64,000 nucleotides of DNA from Hymenobacter sp. BT559 (lineage in GTDB: Bacteria > Bacteroidota > Bacteroidia > Cytophagales > Hymenobacteraceae): positions 1 to 64,000 of the forward strand of contig NZ_JAELXV010000008.1 in NCBI RefSeq assembly GCF_016427535.1, written 5' to 3'. Below are positions 53,837 to 63,160 of the stretch, piece by piece. The position numbers and the translations under genes are program-made. Every line of letters begins with the position of its first letter. The first letter of the stretch is position 1. A model generated the notes under the pieces. That model had not been told where the DNA came from and ran no database searches. It saw only the letters and a program-made list of their open reading frames with translations.

Positions 53837-54158
53837 GATACGAATAAGAAATAGGAAATAAGCGTGACAGTACGCGCCTAAACGAACCGTTACGGTTAAG
53901 GTTAGTGTCGCCGCGGTGAGCGTTGCAGCATACCTAGGGCGTTTGGTTAGGATAATCTGTTAAGCACCAGGGCGCCTATTCGCAATACAGTCCTATTTAA
54001 AAAGGTGCTTAAATTTTAAGCAAAATTTAAGCTTGCTAGCTGAAACGGATGATGGCACTTCGTGATAATGAAGTGAATATGAAGGTGTAGTAAAAACTTA
54101 GGTGGCCGCGGGTGCGTACCAGCACGCAGTATTTCATCCCGCTACTTCTACCTGCGCT
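53837..54158. other. divergent control region between katE and the propeller lipoprotein gene
   Basis: No gene. The centre (about 53985-54100) is AT-rich and holds nested dyads. GCTTAAATTTT and AAAATTTAAGC (54007-54017 and 54022-54032) are exact complements around AAGC, and GCTTAAA-T-TTTAAGC (54007-54021) is an alternative fold. Probable regulator site for one or both genes. Confidence 0.5.
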
Positions 54159-55307
54159 ATGTTCTCTTCTTCCTTTCGTGTTGCGGCTGTGCTACTAGCC
54201 AGCGGCAGCCTGCTGGCTGCATGCGGCCCCCAGCAATCAGCTGAGCAGCAAGCCGCTGCCAAGGCTACCGACAAAGCGGCCGATACCCAGGCCAAAGCCG
54301 ACACGACCAACCAGGGCGCCACGCCGCGGCTGCTGGCCACCTTCCCCGACTCGCTCAACACCCCCGATGGCCTCGTGCTGGCCCCCGATGGACGGGTGCT
54401 GCTGTCGGTGCCCAACTTGGCCAACAATAAGTATCCGGCCCAGATTGTGGAGCTAACGGCCACTGGCTACAAGCCGTTTATCGGGCGCCTGCCGGTAGAG
54501 CCGACCACCAAAAAGGCCACGCCGATGGACCTGGCCTTTGGCCCCGACGGCAACCTCTACTACGCCGAAAACCAGTACGAAAACAGCAAGGACTATAAAT
54601 CGCGTCTGATGCGGGTGCTGATGAAAAACGGCCAGCCCACCGGCACCATCGAAACGGCCGTAGATAATTTTTGCCTCGCTAATGCGACGGTATGGAAAGG
54701 CAACACCCTGTATGTAACGGACAGTCAGTGGGATATGCCCGACAACGACAAGGGCAGCGCCGTTATGCGCTTTACACTGGCCGAGCTGAAGCCTGGTACT
54801 ACCATTCACCTCAAGCCCAAAACCAAGGACCCGCACGTGCTGGCCCAGTTCACGACCACCGTCAACGAAACGGGTGTGGATAACGGCGCCGACGGGCTCG
54901 ACTACGATAGCAAAGGCCGCCTGTACACGGGCTTTTTTGGCGATGGCACCTTCCACCGCCTCACCCTCAACCCCGATGGTAGCCTCGCCAAGCAGGAGGT
55001 GGTGCCCGTGGCTGCGCCCAAGATTCCGTGCATCGATGGCCTCGTTATCGACCGCGCCACCGACAAGGCCTACATCTGTGATTCGCGCCTGAACGCGATA
55101 GAAGTCATCGACCTCAACACCAATGCCCACACCATATTGGCCGGCAACGGTGACACGGATGGTGCCGGCGGCAAGCTCGACCAGCCCGCTGAAGTGTTGC
55201 TCAAAGGCAAGCAGCTGATAGTGTCGGACTACGACAAGCCCGAAAAGCACTTCGTTAATACCAAATCAGACGCCCCGCACACCGAGTCGGTGCTGGACCT
55301 GCCCTAG
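54159..55307 (+). CDS. SMP-30/gluconolactonase-like beta-propeller lipoprotein
   Basis: 382 aa from the ATG at 54159. Signal with lipobox LLAAC (SGSLLAACGPQ), then a Gln/Ala/Lys-rich linker to about residue 60. A six-bladed propeller follows (TPDGLVLAPDGRVLLSV, PMDLAFGPDGNLYYAEN, GADGLDYDSKGRLYTGF, CIDGLVIDRATDKAYICD), with repeated D/N-G-L-x-x-x-xG motifs as in SMP-30 lactonases. Enzyme activity and substrate are unknown. Divergent from katE; a strong palindrome with CCTAGG follows the gene. Confidence 0.8.
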   Translation: MFSSSFRVAAVLLASGSLLAACGPQQSAEQQAAAKATDKAADTQAKADTTNQGATPRLLATFPDSLNTPDGLVLAPDGRVLLSVPNLANNKYPAQIVELTATGYKPFIGRLPVEPTTKKATPMDLAFGPDGNLYYAENQYENSKDYKSRLMRVLMKNGQPTGTIETAVDNFCLANATVWKGNTLYVTDSQWDMPDNDKGSAVMRFTLAELKPGTTIHLKPKTKDPHVLAQFTTTVNETGVDNGADGLDYDSKGRLYTGFFGDGTFHRLTLNPDGSLAKQEVVPVAAPKIPCIDGLVIDRATDKAYICDSRLNAIEVIDLNTNAHTILAGNGDTDGAGGKLDQPAEVLLKGKQLIVSDYDKPEKHFVNTKSDAPHTESVLDLP

Positions 55308-55330
55308 GGTGGGTATGGCGACTGAAAAGT

Positions 55331-55375
55331 AAAAAAGCGGCCGGCTGCCCCTAGGGCAGCCGGCCGCTTTTTTGG
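55331..55375. terminator. bidirectional terminator with CCTAGG at its centre
   Basis: AAAAAAGCGGCCGGCTGCCC then CTAGGGCAGCCGGCCGC and TTTTTT: an almost perfect 20-bp stem with A and T runs on both sides, between convergent genes. Confidence 0.9.
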
Positions 55376-55396
55376 TTAAGAAGCAACCTATGGCGC

Positions 55397-57388
55397 TTAC
55401 TCTTGCAGCTCCCAGGCAGTGCGGTAGCCGCCCACGCGCTCGACGTATTCTAGGAAAGCCTTATAAAACGGATGCGCGCCTAGGGTGCTAGAGTCGCCGA
55501 TGAGCAGCAGCTTCTTGCGGGCGCGCGTCATAGCCACGTTCATGCGGCGAATGTCGGAGAGAAAGCCGATTTCGCCGTGCCCGTTGCTGCGCGTGAGGCT
55601 AATGGCGATGATGTCGCGCTCCTGGCCCTGGAAGGCATCGACGGTGCCGATGCTGAGCTGCCGGTGCAGCAGCAGGCCGCTGAGCTCGTCGTTTTCTTCC
55701 ACCGCGTCTTTGAGATAATTAATCTGGGCACGGTAGGGGGCAATGACCCCAATGCTAAGCGGGTCTTCTTCGTGGTCGGGCGCGTCATAGGGCTCCAGTA
55801 GCTGGGCCAGGCGCTTGAGCAGCAGGTCGGCCTCCTCGGGGTTGGCCGTAGAGCGGCTTTCCGGAATGGTAATCTCCTGCATGCCGAAACCCGCCGTGTC
55901 CAGAAACTCCACGGGCAGGTCGGGCGCGAAGCGTAGGTCGTAGGCCTCTAGGCCCACGTGCGCCACGGTGGGCGCAGCCACCAGGCGGCCATCGTAAAAC
56001 TGCTCGGAGCTGAACTCCATAATCTGCTCGTGCATGCGGTACTGCACGGTCAGCATGCGGCTCACGTCGGGCTGGCGCTTGATGCACTTTTCAAACAGCG
56101 TTTCGCGCAGGCCTTCCTTGGCAGCTTTTTCGCTTTTCACGGTGGGCGGCAGCTGCTGGTGGTCGCCGGCCAGCACCACGCGCTGGGCCTTGGCAATCGG
56201 TATCCAGCAGCCCGGCTCCAGGGCCTGAGCGGCCTCGTCAATAAAGACGGTTTCGTAGGTGAGGTGGCGGATGTTACGGTTCGAAGCGCCCACGAGGGTG
56301 CACGTAATTACCTGCACCTGCTCGAGCAGGTCTTCGGTGATGTAGCGCTCTAGGCCGTCGGCCTCCTGGTGCAGGGCGCGGGCCTCTTCCTTCAGCAGGC
56401 GGCGTTGTTCGCGCTCTTCCCAGCCAAAGTGACGTACGTGCTTGCCGGCTTCTTCGCGGTACTGCTCGGCCGTTTGACGCATACTACGCAGCTCGCCGTA
56501 GCGCTTGTGGCTCATCACCTGAGCATCGAGGGTGTGCTCGAGCAGCAGGTCCGACACTCGCGAAGGGTTGCCCATCCGGATAACGTTGACGCCGCGCTCG
56601 GCCAGCTTTTCGGTCAGTAGGTCCACGGCCGTGTTGCTAGGTGCGCACACCAGCACCCGGCGCTCGCGCCGGATGGTTTCTAGAATGGCCTGCACCAGCG
56701 TAGTGGTCTTGCCCGTGCCGGGCGGCCCGTGGATAATGGCTACATCTTGGGCAGCTTGCACGTGGCGCACGGCCGCCAGCTGGCTTTCGTTGAGGGGGCT
56801 AGGGTAGAAGAGGTCATCGGCTTTTTCGGCGCGGAAGCGGGCGGGCTTGGCCCCGAGCAAGATGTCGCGCAGCTCGGCCAGGCGGTCGCCGTAGGCGCCC
56901 ATTACTTTACCTAGGGCGTAGTCCATCTCGCGGTAGCTCACCTCATCGAAGGTGAGGTCGATGCCTAACTTGCCACCCTCGTGTACCCAGTCGGGCAGGT
57001 CTTCCTTACTAGTAGCCAGTAGCAGCTTATTGCGCCGCACGCTGGTAATCACGCCGCTGAGCGTGGGGCGGTCGGTGGCGGCGCGGCCCGGGATGTTGCC
57101 AAACAAGGCCGCGTTTTTGCCCACCTGAAACAGGTGCAGCCCCTGCTGCCCTGCGGGGCGCTCCAGCTCCAGCACGATTTTGCCGCCGAAGCCTACGTCT
57201 TCCTGCGTAATCGTGACGGGGTACCAGGTCAGCCCGCGCTGCTGGCGCTCTTGTATGCTAGCCTTGGCATTTTTTAGCTTAAACTGCTCTAGGTCTTCTT
57301 GTTGCTCTAACTTGAGCATGGCCTGCACGCGGCGTAGCTCCTTCTCAATGGCGTAGGGCTCGGCGTAGGGGGAAACGGTATCGGACAA
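55397..57388 (-). CDS. SF1 helicase, IGHMBP2/SMUBP2-like
   Basis: 663 aa from a TTG at 57388 (MSDTVSPYAEP); the frame is open further upstream to a TTG at 57448, and no ATG occurs before the domain. Superfamily 1 motifs are clear: Walker A HGPPGTGKTTTLV, motif II VFIDEAAQALEP, GDHQQLPPTV, and TVDAFQGQERDIIAISLTRSN with the final ARKKLLLIGDSSTLG. The N-terminal OB-like region follows the IGHMBP2 family seen in many Bacteroidota. Probably acts on DNA or RNA repair/turnover; polarity and substrate unknown. Confidence 0.88.
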   Translation of the reverse strand: MSDTVSPYAEPYAIEKELRRVQAMLKLEQQEDLEQFKLKNAKASIQERQQRGLTWYPVTITQEDVGFGGKIVLELERPAGQQGLHLFQVGKNAALFGNIPGRAATDRPTLSGVITSVRRNKLLLATSKEDLPDWVHEGGKLGIDLTFDEVSYREMDYALGKVMGAYGDRLAELRDILLGAKPARFRAEKADDLFYPSPLNESQLAAVRHVQAAQDVAIIHGPPGTGKTTTLVQAILETIRRERRVLVCAPSNTAVDLLTEKLAERGVNVIRMGNPSRVSDLLLEHTLDAQVMSHKRYGELRSMRQTAEQYREEAGKHVRHFGWEEREQRRLLKEEARALHQEADGLERYITEDLLEQVQVITCTLVGASNRNIRHLTYETVFIDEAAQALEPGCWIPIAKAQRVVLAGDHQQLPPTVKSEKAAKEGLRETLFEKCIKRQPDVSRMLTVQYRMHEQIMEFSSEQFYDGRLVAAPTVAHVGLEAYDLRFAPDLPVEFLDTAGFGMQEITIPESRSTANPEEADLLLKRLAQLLEPYDAPDHEEDPLSIGVIAPYRAQINYLKDAVEENDELSGLLLHRQLSIGTVDAFQGQERDIIAISLTRSNGHGEIGFLSDIRRMNVAMTRARKKLLLIGDSSTLGAHPFYKAFLEYVERVGGYRTAWELQE

Positions 57389-57563
57389 AATAAGGCGGAT
57401 TGATTTCGTTGTAAGTAGTAACAACGAAAACGGGAAATGAGTGGCCAAAGGCCATGAAAGAAATGAGGCTAAGGTTAGCCTGTTTCATCAGGTTAGTACT
57501 GAATAAGGCGCTTAGCTAACCGTAGTAAATGGCTAGATAAAGCGCATCTATTGATTTGTAAAG

Positions 57564-58979
57564 CTACCCCAACAGTGCCGGCCGCTCCTGGTACACTTTC
57601 CACAGAAACTCGCCAAACAACGTATTGGCCCACGCAAACCAGGGCCGGGTGTACTGGCTGGGGTCGTCTTTATGAAACGACTCGTGCATGTAGCCAGTGC
57701 CCGCGTGGGTGGTCTTGAGCAGCTGCACGCAGGCCCGGATTTCGGCGTCGTCGGTGCTGGTAAGGCCGCGCATGACAAGGCTGATGGGCCAAACCATATC
57801 CTGGCCCACGTGCGGGCCACCAACACCTTCACCCGCCTTACCCTTGTAGAAGAAGGGGTTATCAGCCGAAAGCACTAGGCGGCGCGTGTTTTGGTACACA
57901 GGGTCGTTGAGGGGTATCGCGCCTAGGTAGGGCAGGCTGAGCAGGCTAGGCACGTTGGCATCGTCGAGCAGGGCGTGGCCGCCGTAGCCATCGACCTCAT
58001 AGGCATACACGCGGCCGTGCACTGGGTGCGTGATGATGGCGTGCTCGCGCAGGGCAACGGCTACCTCATCGGCCAGGGCCATCAGGTTTTGGTAGGCAGC
58101 GCCGTCGTGCTGAATGTCGTTGAGCATCAAGGCCGCTTGGCGTAGGCTGCTGACGGCGAAGAAATTGCTAGGCACCAGAAAGGGTAGGAGCGTGGCGTCG
58201 TCGCTGGGCCGAAAGGCCGATGCGATGAGCCCACACGGCCGCACGGGGTAGCCATAGCCACCTAGGGGCTGGGTATCGGTAGCGGTGGCCGTAGCGCGCT
58301 GAAAGTGATAGGGCCCCGGCCCGGTTTTGCGCTGCTGCTCCTGGAAGGTTTTTACCGTCAGGGCAATGGCTTGCCGCCACTGCGCATCGAAGGGCTGCTC
58401 GTCGCCGGTAGTTTTCCAGTAGTGGTAAGCCAAGCGAATGGGGTAGCACAACGAGTCGATTTCCCACTTGCGCTCGTGCACGCCGGGCTGCATAGCCGTG
58501 CGGTCGGCGTGCCACTCGCCCACTTTGGTGGAGTCTTGGTAAAAGGCATTCGCGTAAGGGTCCTGCAAAATGCAGCGCGTTTGGCGATGAATGACACCCG
58601 CCACCAACTGGCGCAGAGGTGCATCTTGCTTGATAAACGTGAGGTAGGGCCACACCTGGGCCGAAGAGTCGCGCAGCCACATGGCGTCGATGTCGCCGGT
58701 GCTGACGTAAGTATCGGGCCGCCCTAGGTAGGTGCCGGGCGTCACGGTAGTGTCGAGCGTATTCGGGAAGCAATTGCCAAACAGCCAGCCCAACTCTGCA
58801 TCGGGCACCTGACGGTTAAACTCCGCAATGGCGGCCTCCACGGCGCGGCTACGGAAGCGGCGCAGCCCCACTGCCGGCCGCACCACCGGAAAGCCAGCCG
58901 CGGCCGCCCGGCTCGGCTGGCTGAAAAAAGAGCAGGCGCCCAGCAGGCCCGCGCCCTGCACAAAGGCTCGACGGTTCAT
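57564..58979 (-). CDS. GH125 exo-alpha-1,6-mannosidase, Tat lipoprotein
   Basis: 471 aa from the ATG at 58979. Glycoside hydrolase family 125 (formerly DUF1237), an alpha/alpha-barrel enzyme: WLFGNCFPNTLDTTV, TGDIDAMWLRDSSAQVWPYL (which carries conserved acidic residues), YANAFYQDSTKVGEWHAD, and DVPSL-like to GPHVGQDMVWPISL. The leader NRRAFVQGAGLLGAC has a twin-arginine motif directly followed by a lipobox Cys, so export through Tat and lipid anchoring are both likely. No other mannan-degrading genes are adjacent. Product acts on alpha-1,6-mannose ends from host, fungal or plant-type glycans. Confidence 0.9.
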   Translation of the reverse strand: MNRRAFVQGAGLLGACSFFSQPSRAAAAGFPVVRPAVGLRRFRSRAVEAAIAEFNRQVPDAELGWLFGNCFPNTLDTTVTPGTYLGRPDTYVSTGDIDAMWLRDSSAQVWPYLTFIKQDAPLRQLVAGVIHRQTRCILQDPYANAFYQDSTKVGEWHADRTAMQPGVHERKWEIDSLCYPIRLAYHYWKTTGDEQPFDAQWRQAIALTVKTFQEQQRKTGPGPYHFQRATATATDTQPLGGYGYPVRPCGLIASAFRPSDDATLLPFLVPSNFFAVSSLRQAALMLNDIQHDGAAYQNLMALADEVAVALREHAIITHPVHGRVYAYEVDGYGGHALLDDANVPSLLSLPYLGAIPLNDPVYQNTRRLVLSADNPFFYKGKAGEGVGGPHVGQDMVWPISLVMRGLTSTDDAEIRACVQLLKTTHAGTGYMHESFHKDDPSQYTRPWFAWANTLFGEFLWKVYQERPALLG

Positions 58980-59141
58980 CAAAAACAGCTAACGTGGGCT
59001 GCAAAGATGAGAGCCACCGGCCCGACCGGGCTGCCCCTAGGGCCGTGCCGCGGTGCCTGCCTCCTAGGTGGCCCTTAGGCTAGAAACCCAGCCTAAGGGC
59101 ACTTGCGTAAAGCTCGGGTACCCCTTCACTTGCATCTATTT

Positions 59142-60290
59142 ATGTCATCGCTTTCTCTCCGCCTGCTGCTGCCTGCCGGGCTGGTGTGGCTGGCCGCCTG
59201 CACCGGTGGCCCCGGCACCGAAAAAACAACCGCCGTGGCTGCCCCGCCACCCGTGCCCGCCACCGCCAATGCCAAGCAACTCGTATCGGTAGCCACGTCG
59301 GATACCATCTGGAACGGCGTGGCCGTGTCGGACGACGACCGAGTATTCGTGCTGTTTCCGCACAACGAGGGCCACCCCGGCACGCGCATCGGCGAGCTGA
59401 AAAATGGGGTCGTAACGCCTTACCCTAACCGCACCTGGAACAGCTGGAAAAAAGAAGGTGACCCGGCCAAAACGGCCTTCGTACGCGCCAATTCGCTGCG
59501 CTTCGGCCCTGATGGTCTGCTGTGGGTAGTAGACACTGGCACGCCCAAGAGCGACGCCCCGCCCATTACCGACGGCCCCAAGCTGCTAGCCATTGACATC
59601 GCCAAGAATCAGGTAGTCAAAACCATCGACCTAGGGAAGCTGGTAAAGCGTAAGAGCTTTGTGGACGACCTGCGCTTCCACGGCGACATGATTTACGTGA
59701 CCGATGCTGGCGCGCCGGGCCTCATCCTGCTCAGCCAGAAAACCGGCCAGGGCCGCCGCGTGCTCGACGGCGACAGCAGCACCACCGCCCGCCGCCCCAT
59801 GCTGGGCGAGGGTAAGAAAATGCTGAAGCCCGACGGCAGCGACGTGAAGCTGCACGCCGACCAGATGGAAGTCTCGCCCGATGGCCGGTATTTTTATTTC
59901 CAGACCGCCGCTGGACCCATGTATCGCGTCGAAACCAAGTACTTGGACAACCCCAGCACCTCATCGGCCGACATTGCCAAGCAGGTGAAGTACTTCTTTA
60001 ACTCGCCCACCTGCGGCGGCACCACCATCGACGCCGACGGCAATCTTTACGTGGCCGACGCCAACGAAAAGCGGGTGCTGCGCGTGACGCCCACCGGCCA
60101 AAGCAGCACGCTGGTGCAAAGCCCCGACCTCATCTGGGTCGATGCCATGTGGATAGACCACGCCGGCAACCTCTGGATGCCCGTGCCCCAGATGAACCGC
60201 ACGGCCGGCTTCCAGAAGGGCGTCGAAACGGTGAAGTTTCCGGTGCAGCTCTACAAGCTACCCATTGGCGCCAAGCCGTTTCGCGACTAG
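59142..60290 (+). CDS. yellow/MRJP-like beta-propeller lipoprotein
   Basis: 382 aa from the ATG at 59142. Signal with lipobox LAAC (GLVWLAACTGG). Six-bladed propeller of the major royal jelly/yellow family: NSLRFGPDGLLWVVDTGTPKS, FVDDLRFHGDMIYVTDAG, LHADQMEVSPDGRYFYFQ, CGGTTIDADGNLYVADANEKRVLRV. Bacterial members bind small ligands or act as lactonase-like enzymes, not established here. Its length equals that of the SMP-30-like lipoprotein at 54159, but the sequences do not align; the similarity is of fold class only. Divergent from the GH125 gene. Confidence 0.82.
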   Translation: MSSLSLRLLLPAGLVWLAACTGGPGTEKTTAVAAPPPVPATANAKQLVSVATSDTIWNGVAVSDDDRVFVLFPHNEGHPGTRIGELKNGVVTPYPNRTWNSWKKEGDPAKTAFVRANSLRFGPDGLLWVVDTGTPKSDAPPITDGPKLLAIDIAKNQVVKTIDLGKLVKRKSFVDDLRFHGDMIYVTDAGAPGLILLSQKTGQGRRVLDGDSSTTARRPMLGEGKKMLKPDGSDVKLHADQMEVSPDGRYFYFQTAAGPMYRVETKYLDNPSTSSADIAKQVKYFFNSPTCGGTTIDADGNLYVADANEKRVLRVTPTGQSSTLVQSPDLIWVDAMWIDHAGNLWMPVPQMNRTAGFQKGVETVKFPVQLYKLPIGAKPFRD

Positions 60291-60301
60291 CTCACTGAGA
60301 G

Positions 60302-60327
60302 TGGTCGGAGGCCCCGGCCTCCGACCG
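60302..60327. terminator. short hairpin between convergent genes
   Basis: GGTCGGAGGC and GCCTCCGACC around a 4-nt loop, followed by a mixed sequence. It may act on the propeller gene. Confidence 0.6.
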
Positions 60328-60331
60328 CCGC

Positions 60332-61216
60332 TTACTTGTCTTGCAGCTTCAGCAAGTGACCTAGGGCGGTGCCGTAAGCTAGTGTGGCCAGGGCCACGGC
60401 CGGGTGCTTTTTGCGGCGTAGCTCGTAATTGTCACGGTTGAAATCGGCCCAGTTCCACTCGTTCAGGTGCACACGCCCCACCGAAATGCAGGGCTCATGA
60501 ATTTGGGTGGTGTGCCACCACTTGGTCGGAAACAGGATGGTTTCGCCCTCCTCAACCATTACCCGCACTGGTGTGGCGTGCTTGAACAGCGGAAACTTCT
60601 CATAGTCGGGGTTGAAGATATCGACCTGCGATACCTTCTCATTATCGGGCCTCGGGTAGAGGTAGGGCGTTTGATTAGGTGGAAAGAGAATAAACTCCTT
60701 TGACCCGTAGAGCTGCGTAATCTGGGTGTGTAGATACAGCGCATCGACGTGTAGGTAGGGAAAGCACGCCCCATTGCCCCCCAGAAACAGCTCGTAAACC
60801 TGCGTGCCGCGTAGCATCAGCTTAGGCAGCAGCGGGTGCTTCACGCGGTCAGACTTGCCAAATACTATCTCCGGCTGCAAGTCGGCTAGCAGCTCCGGAA
60901 AAAACTCCTCGATATTGAGGTTAAATGGGTAAGGCGCGGGGTTGGCGGGGCTCGACGTCAATATCAGGTCGGTCACCTCGGCCATGCTATAGGTCTGGCC
61001 CTTGATGACCTTGGTAAGGTGCCCATAGTGCTCCTTAAAAAAAGTAGGAGTAAACTTGCCCATAGCGCCCCAGCGGTGCGCCACGTCGGTGAGCACTACG
61101 GGCAGGCCTGGCTGCACGTATTCGGCCAGCAGTTCTTGTTGCGACAGCCCGCTACGCTTGTCTATGGCCAGCAAGGTAGGGGCGGGAAGTGGGCGTTGGG
61201 CGGGATTGATAGTCAT
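60332..61216 (-). CDS. cupin/JmjC-like oxygenase
   Basis: 294 aa of the cupin_8/JmjC superfamily, Fe(II)- and 2-oxoglutarate-dependent hydroxylases. Central iron motif HVDALY (HxD) in FPYLHVDALYLHTQITQLYG, the downstream His in PTKWWHTTQ, and PGLPVVLTDVAHRWGAM at the N-terminus. Substrate unknown; some bacterial relatives hydroxylate ribosomal proteins. It is transcribed away from the LutA-like gene, with a 271-bp gap between them. Confidence 0.85.
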   Translation of the reverse strand: MTINPAQRPLPAPTLLAIDKRSGLSQQELLAEYVQPGLPVVLTDVAHRWGAMGKFTPTFFKEHYGHLTKVIKGQTYSMAEVTDLILTSSPANPAPYPFNLNIEEFFPELLADLQPEIVFGKSDRVKHPLLPKLMLRGTQVYELFLGGNGACFPYLHVDALYLHTQITQLYGSKEFILFPPNQTPYLYPRPDNEKVSQVDIFNPDYEKFPLFKHATPVRVMVEEGETILFPTKWWHTTQIHEPCISVGRVHLNEWNWADFNRDNYELRRKKHPAVALATLAYGTALGHLLKLQDK

Positions 61217-61487
61217 AAGGTGTTCTTTAGCAGAAGAATAGGCGGAATAAAAAAGTGGATGCTACCTAGGCTGGGACTAGCCCAGTTGACCGGTTCGTAA
61301 ATATAGGAAATTTCTATTGTATATTATGGAAAATATTTGATAATATTATGGATAAGGCGGGTAATGGTCGGGTTTATCTTGGCCGGGCGTCCGGGCCCGT
61401 GTGCTGGGCGTGGGAGCGCATCCGCGGGGCAGGCGCTTTATTTGTGGAGCTCGTCACCGCGGCTCTGCCGTTTTTGTTAGTAGTACC
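61217..61487. other. AT-rich divergent spacer
   Basis: No gene in 271 bp. The stretch 61298-61355 is by far the most AT-rich here and includes ATAGGAAATTTCTAT and ATAATATTAT dyads and AAATATTT, so it likely carries promoters and a regulator site for the cupin gene and the LutA-like gene. Confidence 0.45.
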
Positions 61488-62237
61488 ATGCCCTCGGCTG
61501 CCCCTATCGTCGATATTTTTATTCCGTGCTTCGTCGACCAGCTCTACCCGCACACCGCCCTGAGCATGGTGAAAGTGCTCGAAGCCGTAGGCTGCCAGGT
61601 CAATTATAACCCCGCCCAAACTTGCTGCGGCCAGCCCGCCTACAATGCTGGCTACAAGGCCGAAAGCCGCAGCATTGCGGAGAAGTTCTTAACCGATTTT
61701 GGGGCGCCGGCCAGCGAGACGCGCTATGTGGTTAGTCCCTCGGCCTCGTGCGTGGGCATGGTGCGCAATGCCTACTCGCACCTGTTTGCGGGCACGCCCG
61801 AGGCACCGCGCTGTGGGGCCGTGCAGCAGCGCACCTACGAACTGACGGAGTTTTTGGTGGATGTATTGGGCATCAGTGCCATACCAAAGGCTCAACTAGC
61901 GGGCCGCTATACCTACCACGACTCGTGCTCGGCTCTGCGCGAGTGCGGCATCCGGGCGGCTCCGCGCCAGTTGCTCGACGGTGTGGCGGGCCTGGAGCGC
62001 CTCGAAATGGCCGAAACCACTACCTGTTGCGGCTTTGGCGGCACCTTCGCCGTCAAGTTTGAGTCAATTTCGGTGGCCATGGCCCAGCAAAAAGTAGAGC
62101 ACGCCCTGGCTACGGGCGCCGACTACCTAGTGAGCACCGACGTAAGCTGCCTGATGCACCTAGAGGCGTACATCCGGCGCGAAAAGCTGGCTATTAAGAC
62201 CATGCACATTGCCGATGTGCTGGCCAGCGGCTGGTAG
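61488..62237 (+). CDS. lutA: LutA/GlcF-like iron-sulfur protein (CCG domains)
   Basis: 249 aa from the ATG at 61488 (MPSAAPIV). Two cysteine-rich CCG domains: NPAQTCCGQPAYNAGY and ETTTCCGFGGTFAVK, separated by a region with TYHDSCSALRECG. This is the LutA (YkgE) family: with LutB and LutC it oxidises L-lactate. No lutB or lutC is seen within the window downstream, so the set may be split here or this copy serves another dehydrogenase. A longer start at 61401 is unlikely as it would add poorly conserved residues. Confidence 0.85.
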   Translation: MPSAAPIVDIFIPCFVDQLYPHTALSMVKVLEAVGCQVNYNPAQTCCGQPAYNAGYKAESRSIAEKFLTDFGAPASETRYVVSPSASCVGMVRNAYSHLFAGTPEAPRCGAVQQRTYELTEFLVDVLGISAIPKAQLAGRYTYHDSCSALRECGIRAAPRQLLDGVAGLERLEMAETTTCCGFGGTFAVKFESISVAMAQQKVEHALATGADYLVSTDVSCLMHLEAYIRREKLAIKTMHIADVLASGW

Positions 62238-62276
62238 TCCAGCTTACTAGCGTACTTAGGTTAGAAACGATTGCAG

Positions 62277-62963
62277 ATGCACCTCCTAGACAACCCCATC
62301 TGGCACGCCCTGCGCACCGGCAACGAGCCGCTGGCCATTGGCGATGAGCTGGCCCGCGTGCTGCCGCGCGACATTGGCGCCTTTGCCGGGCTGGCCGAGT
62401 ACTCGCCCGCGGCCTGGCACCGCCTGCACGAGCTGTCGCCAGCCGGCGCCCCCACGGTGCTGTTCACGGCCGAGCCTCTGGCCCCGCCTGCGGGCTGGCA
62501 GCTGCAGTTTCACAAAGAGCTGCTGCAGCTGGTGTACCCTCAACCCACGGCCCCCACGGTGGCCGACGAGCGCCTGGTAGCCCTGAACGCGTCAGACATT
62601 CCGGCCATGCTGGCCCTCACGGCGCTTACCAATCCCGGCCCGTTTCTGCCGCGCACGCTGCTATTCGGCGGCTACTACGGCATCTTTCGGGAGGGGCAGC
62701 TAGTGGCGATGGCCGGGCAGCGGTTACACCCCGTGCCCTACGTCGAAATCAGCGCCGTGTGCACTCATCCCGCGCACCTAGGCCGCGGCTATGCGGGCCT
62801 GCTGGTGCGCCACCAACTAGGCCGGTTGCTGGCGGCGGGGCATACGCCGTTTCTACACGTGTATGAGGATAATACTGCCGCCTACGCGCTGTATCAGAAG
62901 CTCGGCTTTCAGCTGCGCAAGCGGCTACACGTGCACGTGCTCGAAAAGCAGGCGTCTTTTTAA
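62277..62963 (+). CDS. GNAT-family acetyltransferase
   Basis: 228 aa from the ATG at 62277. The C-terminal half (about residues 105-228) is a GNAT acetyltransferase: VEISAVCTHPAHLGRGYAGLLVRHQLGRLL is the acetyl-CoA loop (motif A) and HVYEDNTAAYALYQKLGFQLRKRLHVHVL the closing motif B. The N-terminal half (about 1-100) is less conserved, with AAWHRLHELSPAGAPTVLF. FR47-type Bacteroidota members have this two-part layout. Substrate unknown. It follows the LutA-like gene by 39 bp. Confidence 0.85.
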   Translation: MHLLDNPIWHALRTGNEPLAIGDELARVLPRDIGAFAGLAEYSPAAWHRLHELSPAGAPTVLFTAEPLAPPAGWQLQFHKELLQLVYPQPTAPTVADERLVALNASDIPAMLALTALTNPGPFLPRTLLFGGYYGIFREGQLVAMAGQRLHPVPYVEISAVCTHPAHLGRGYAGLLVRHQLGRLLAAGHTPFLHVYEDNTAAYALYQKLGFQLRKRLHVHVLEKQASF

Positions 62964-63160
62964 GTTTAGCTAAGCAAGCCTATTTGTTGCTCCTATAGAA
63001 GTGGGCCTAGGTGTTAAGCTTGTGGCTCGCTTGGCTTCTCGTATCAGTCGCTTAATAACCTAGGTAACGGCTCATACCCAAGCTGCCGCCGGCCTCAGCT
63101 TCTCTGAACTGCAAAAGCTAAAGGCCCTGCGCAAAGCGACCCTAGCAAGCTACGAAGCAG
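62964..63160. other. spacer without a clear gene
   Basis: A + strand stretch from about 63062 to 63175 is open (reads LSFSELQKLKALRKATLASYE) but has no start and overlaps the end of the SIMPL gene; an earlier + strand part is stopped at CCTAGG, 63059. Possible relic; nothing certain. Confidence 0.35.

Noticed and set aside
54159..60290. The two propeller lipoproteins as recent duplicates
   Set aside because: Equal length (382 aa) and both have lipoboxes, but the blade sequences do not align and the families differ (SMP-30 and yellow).
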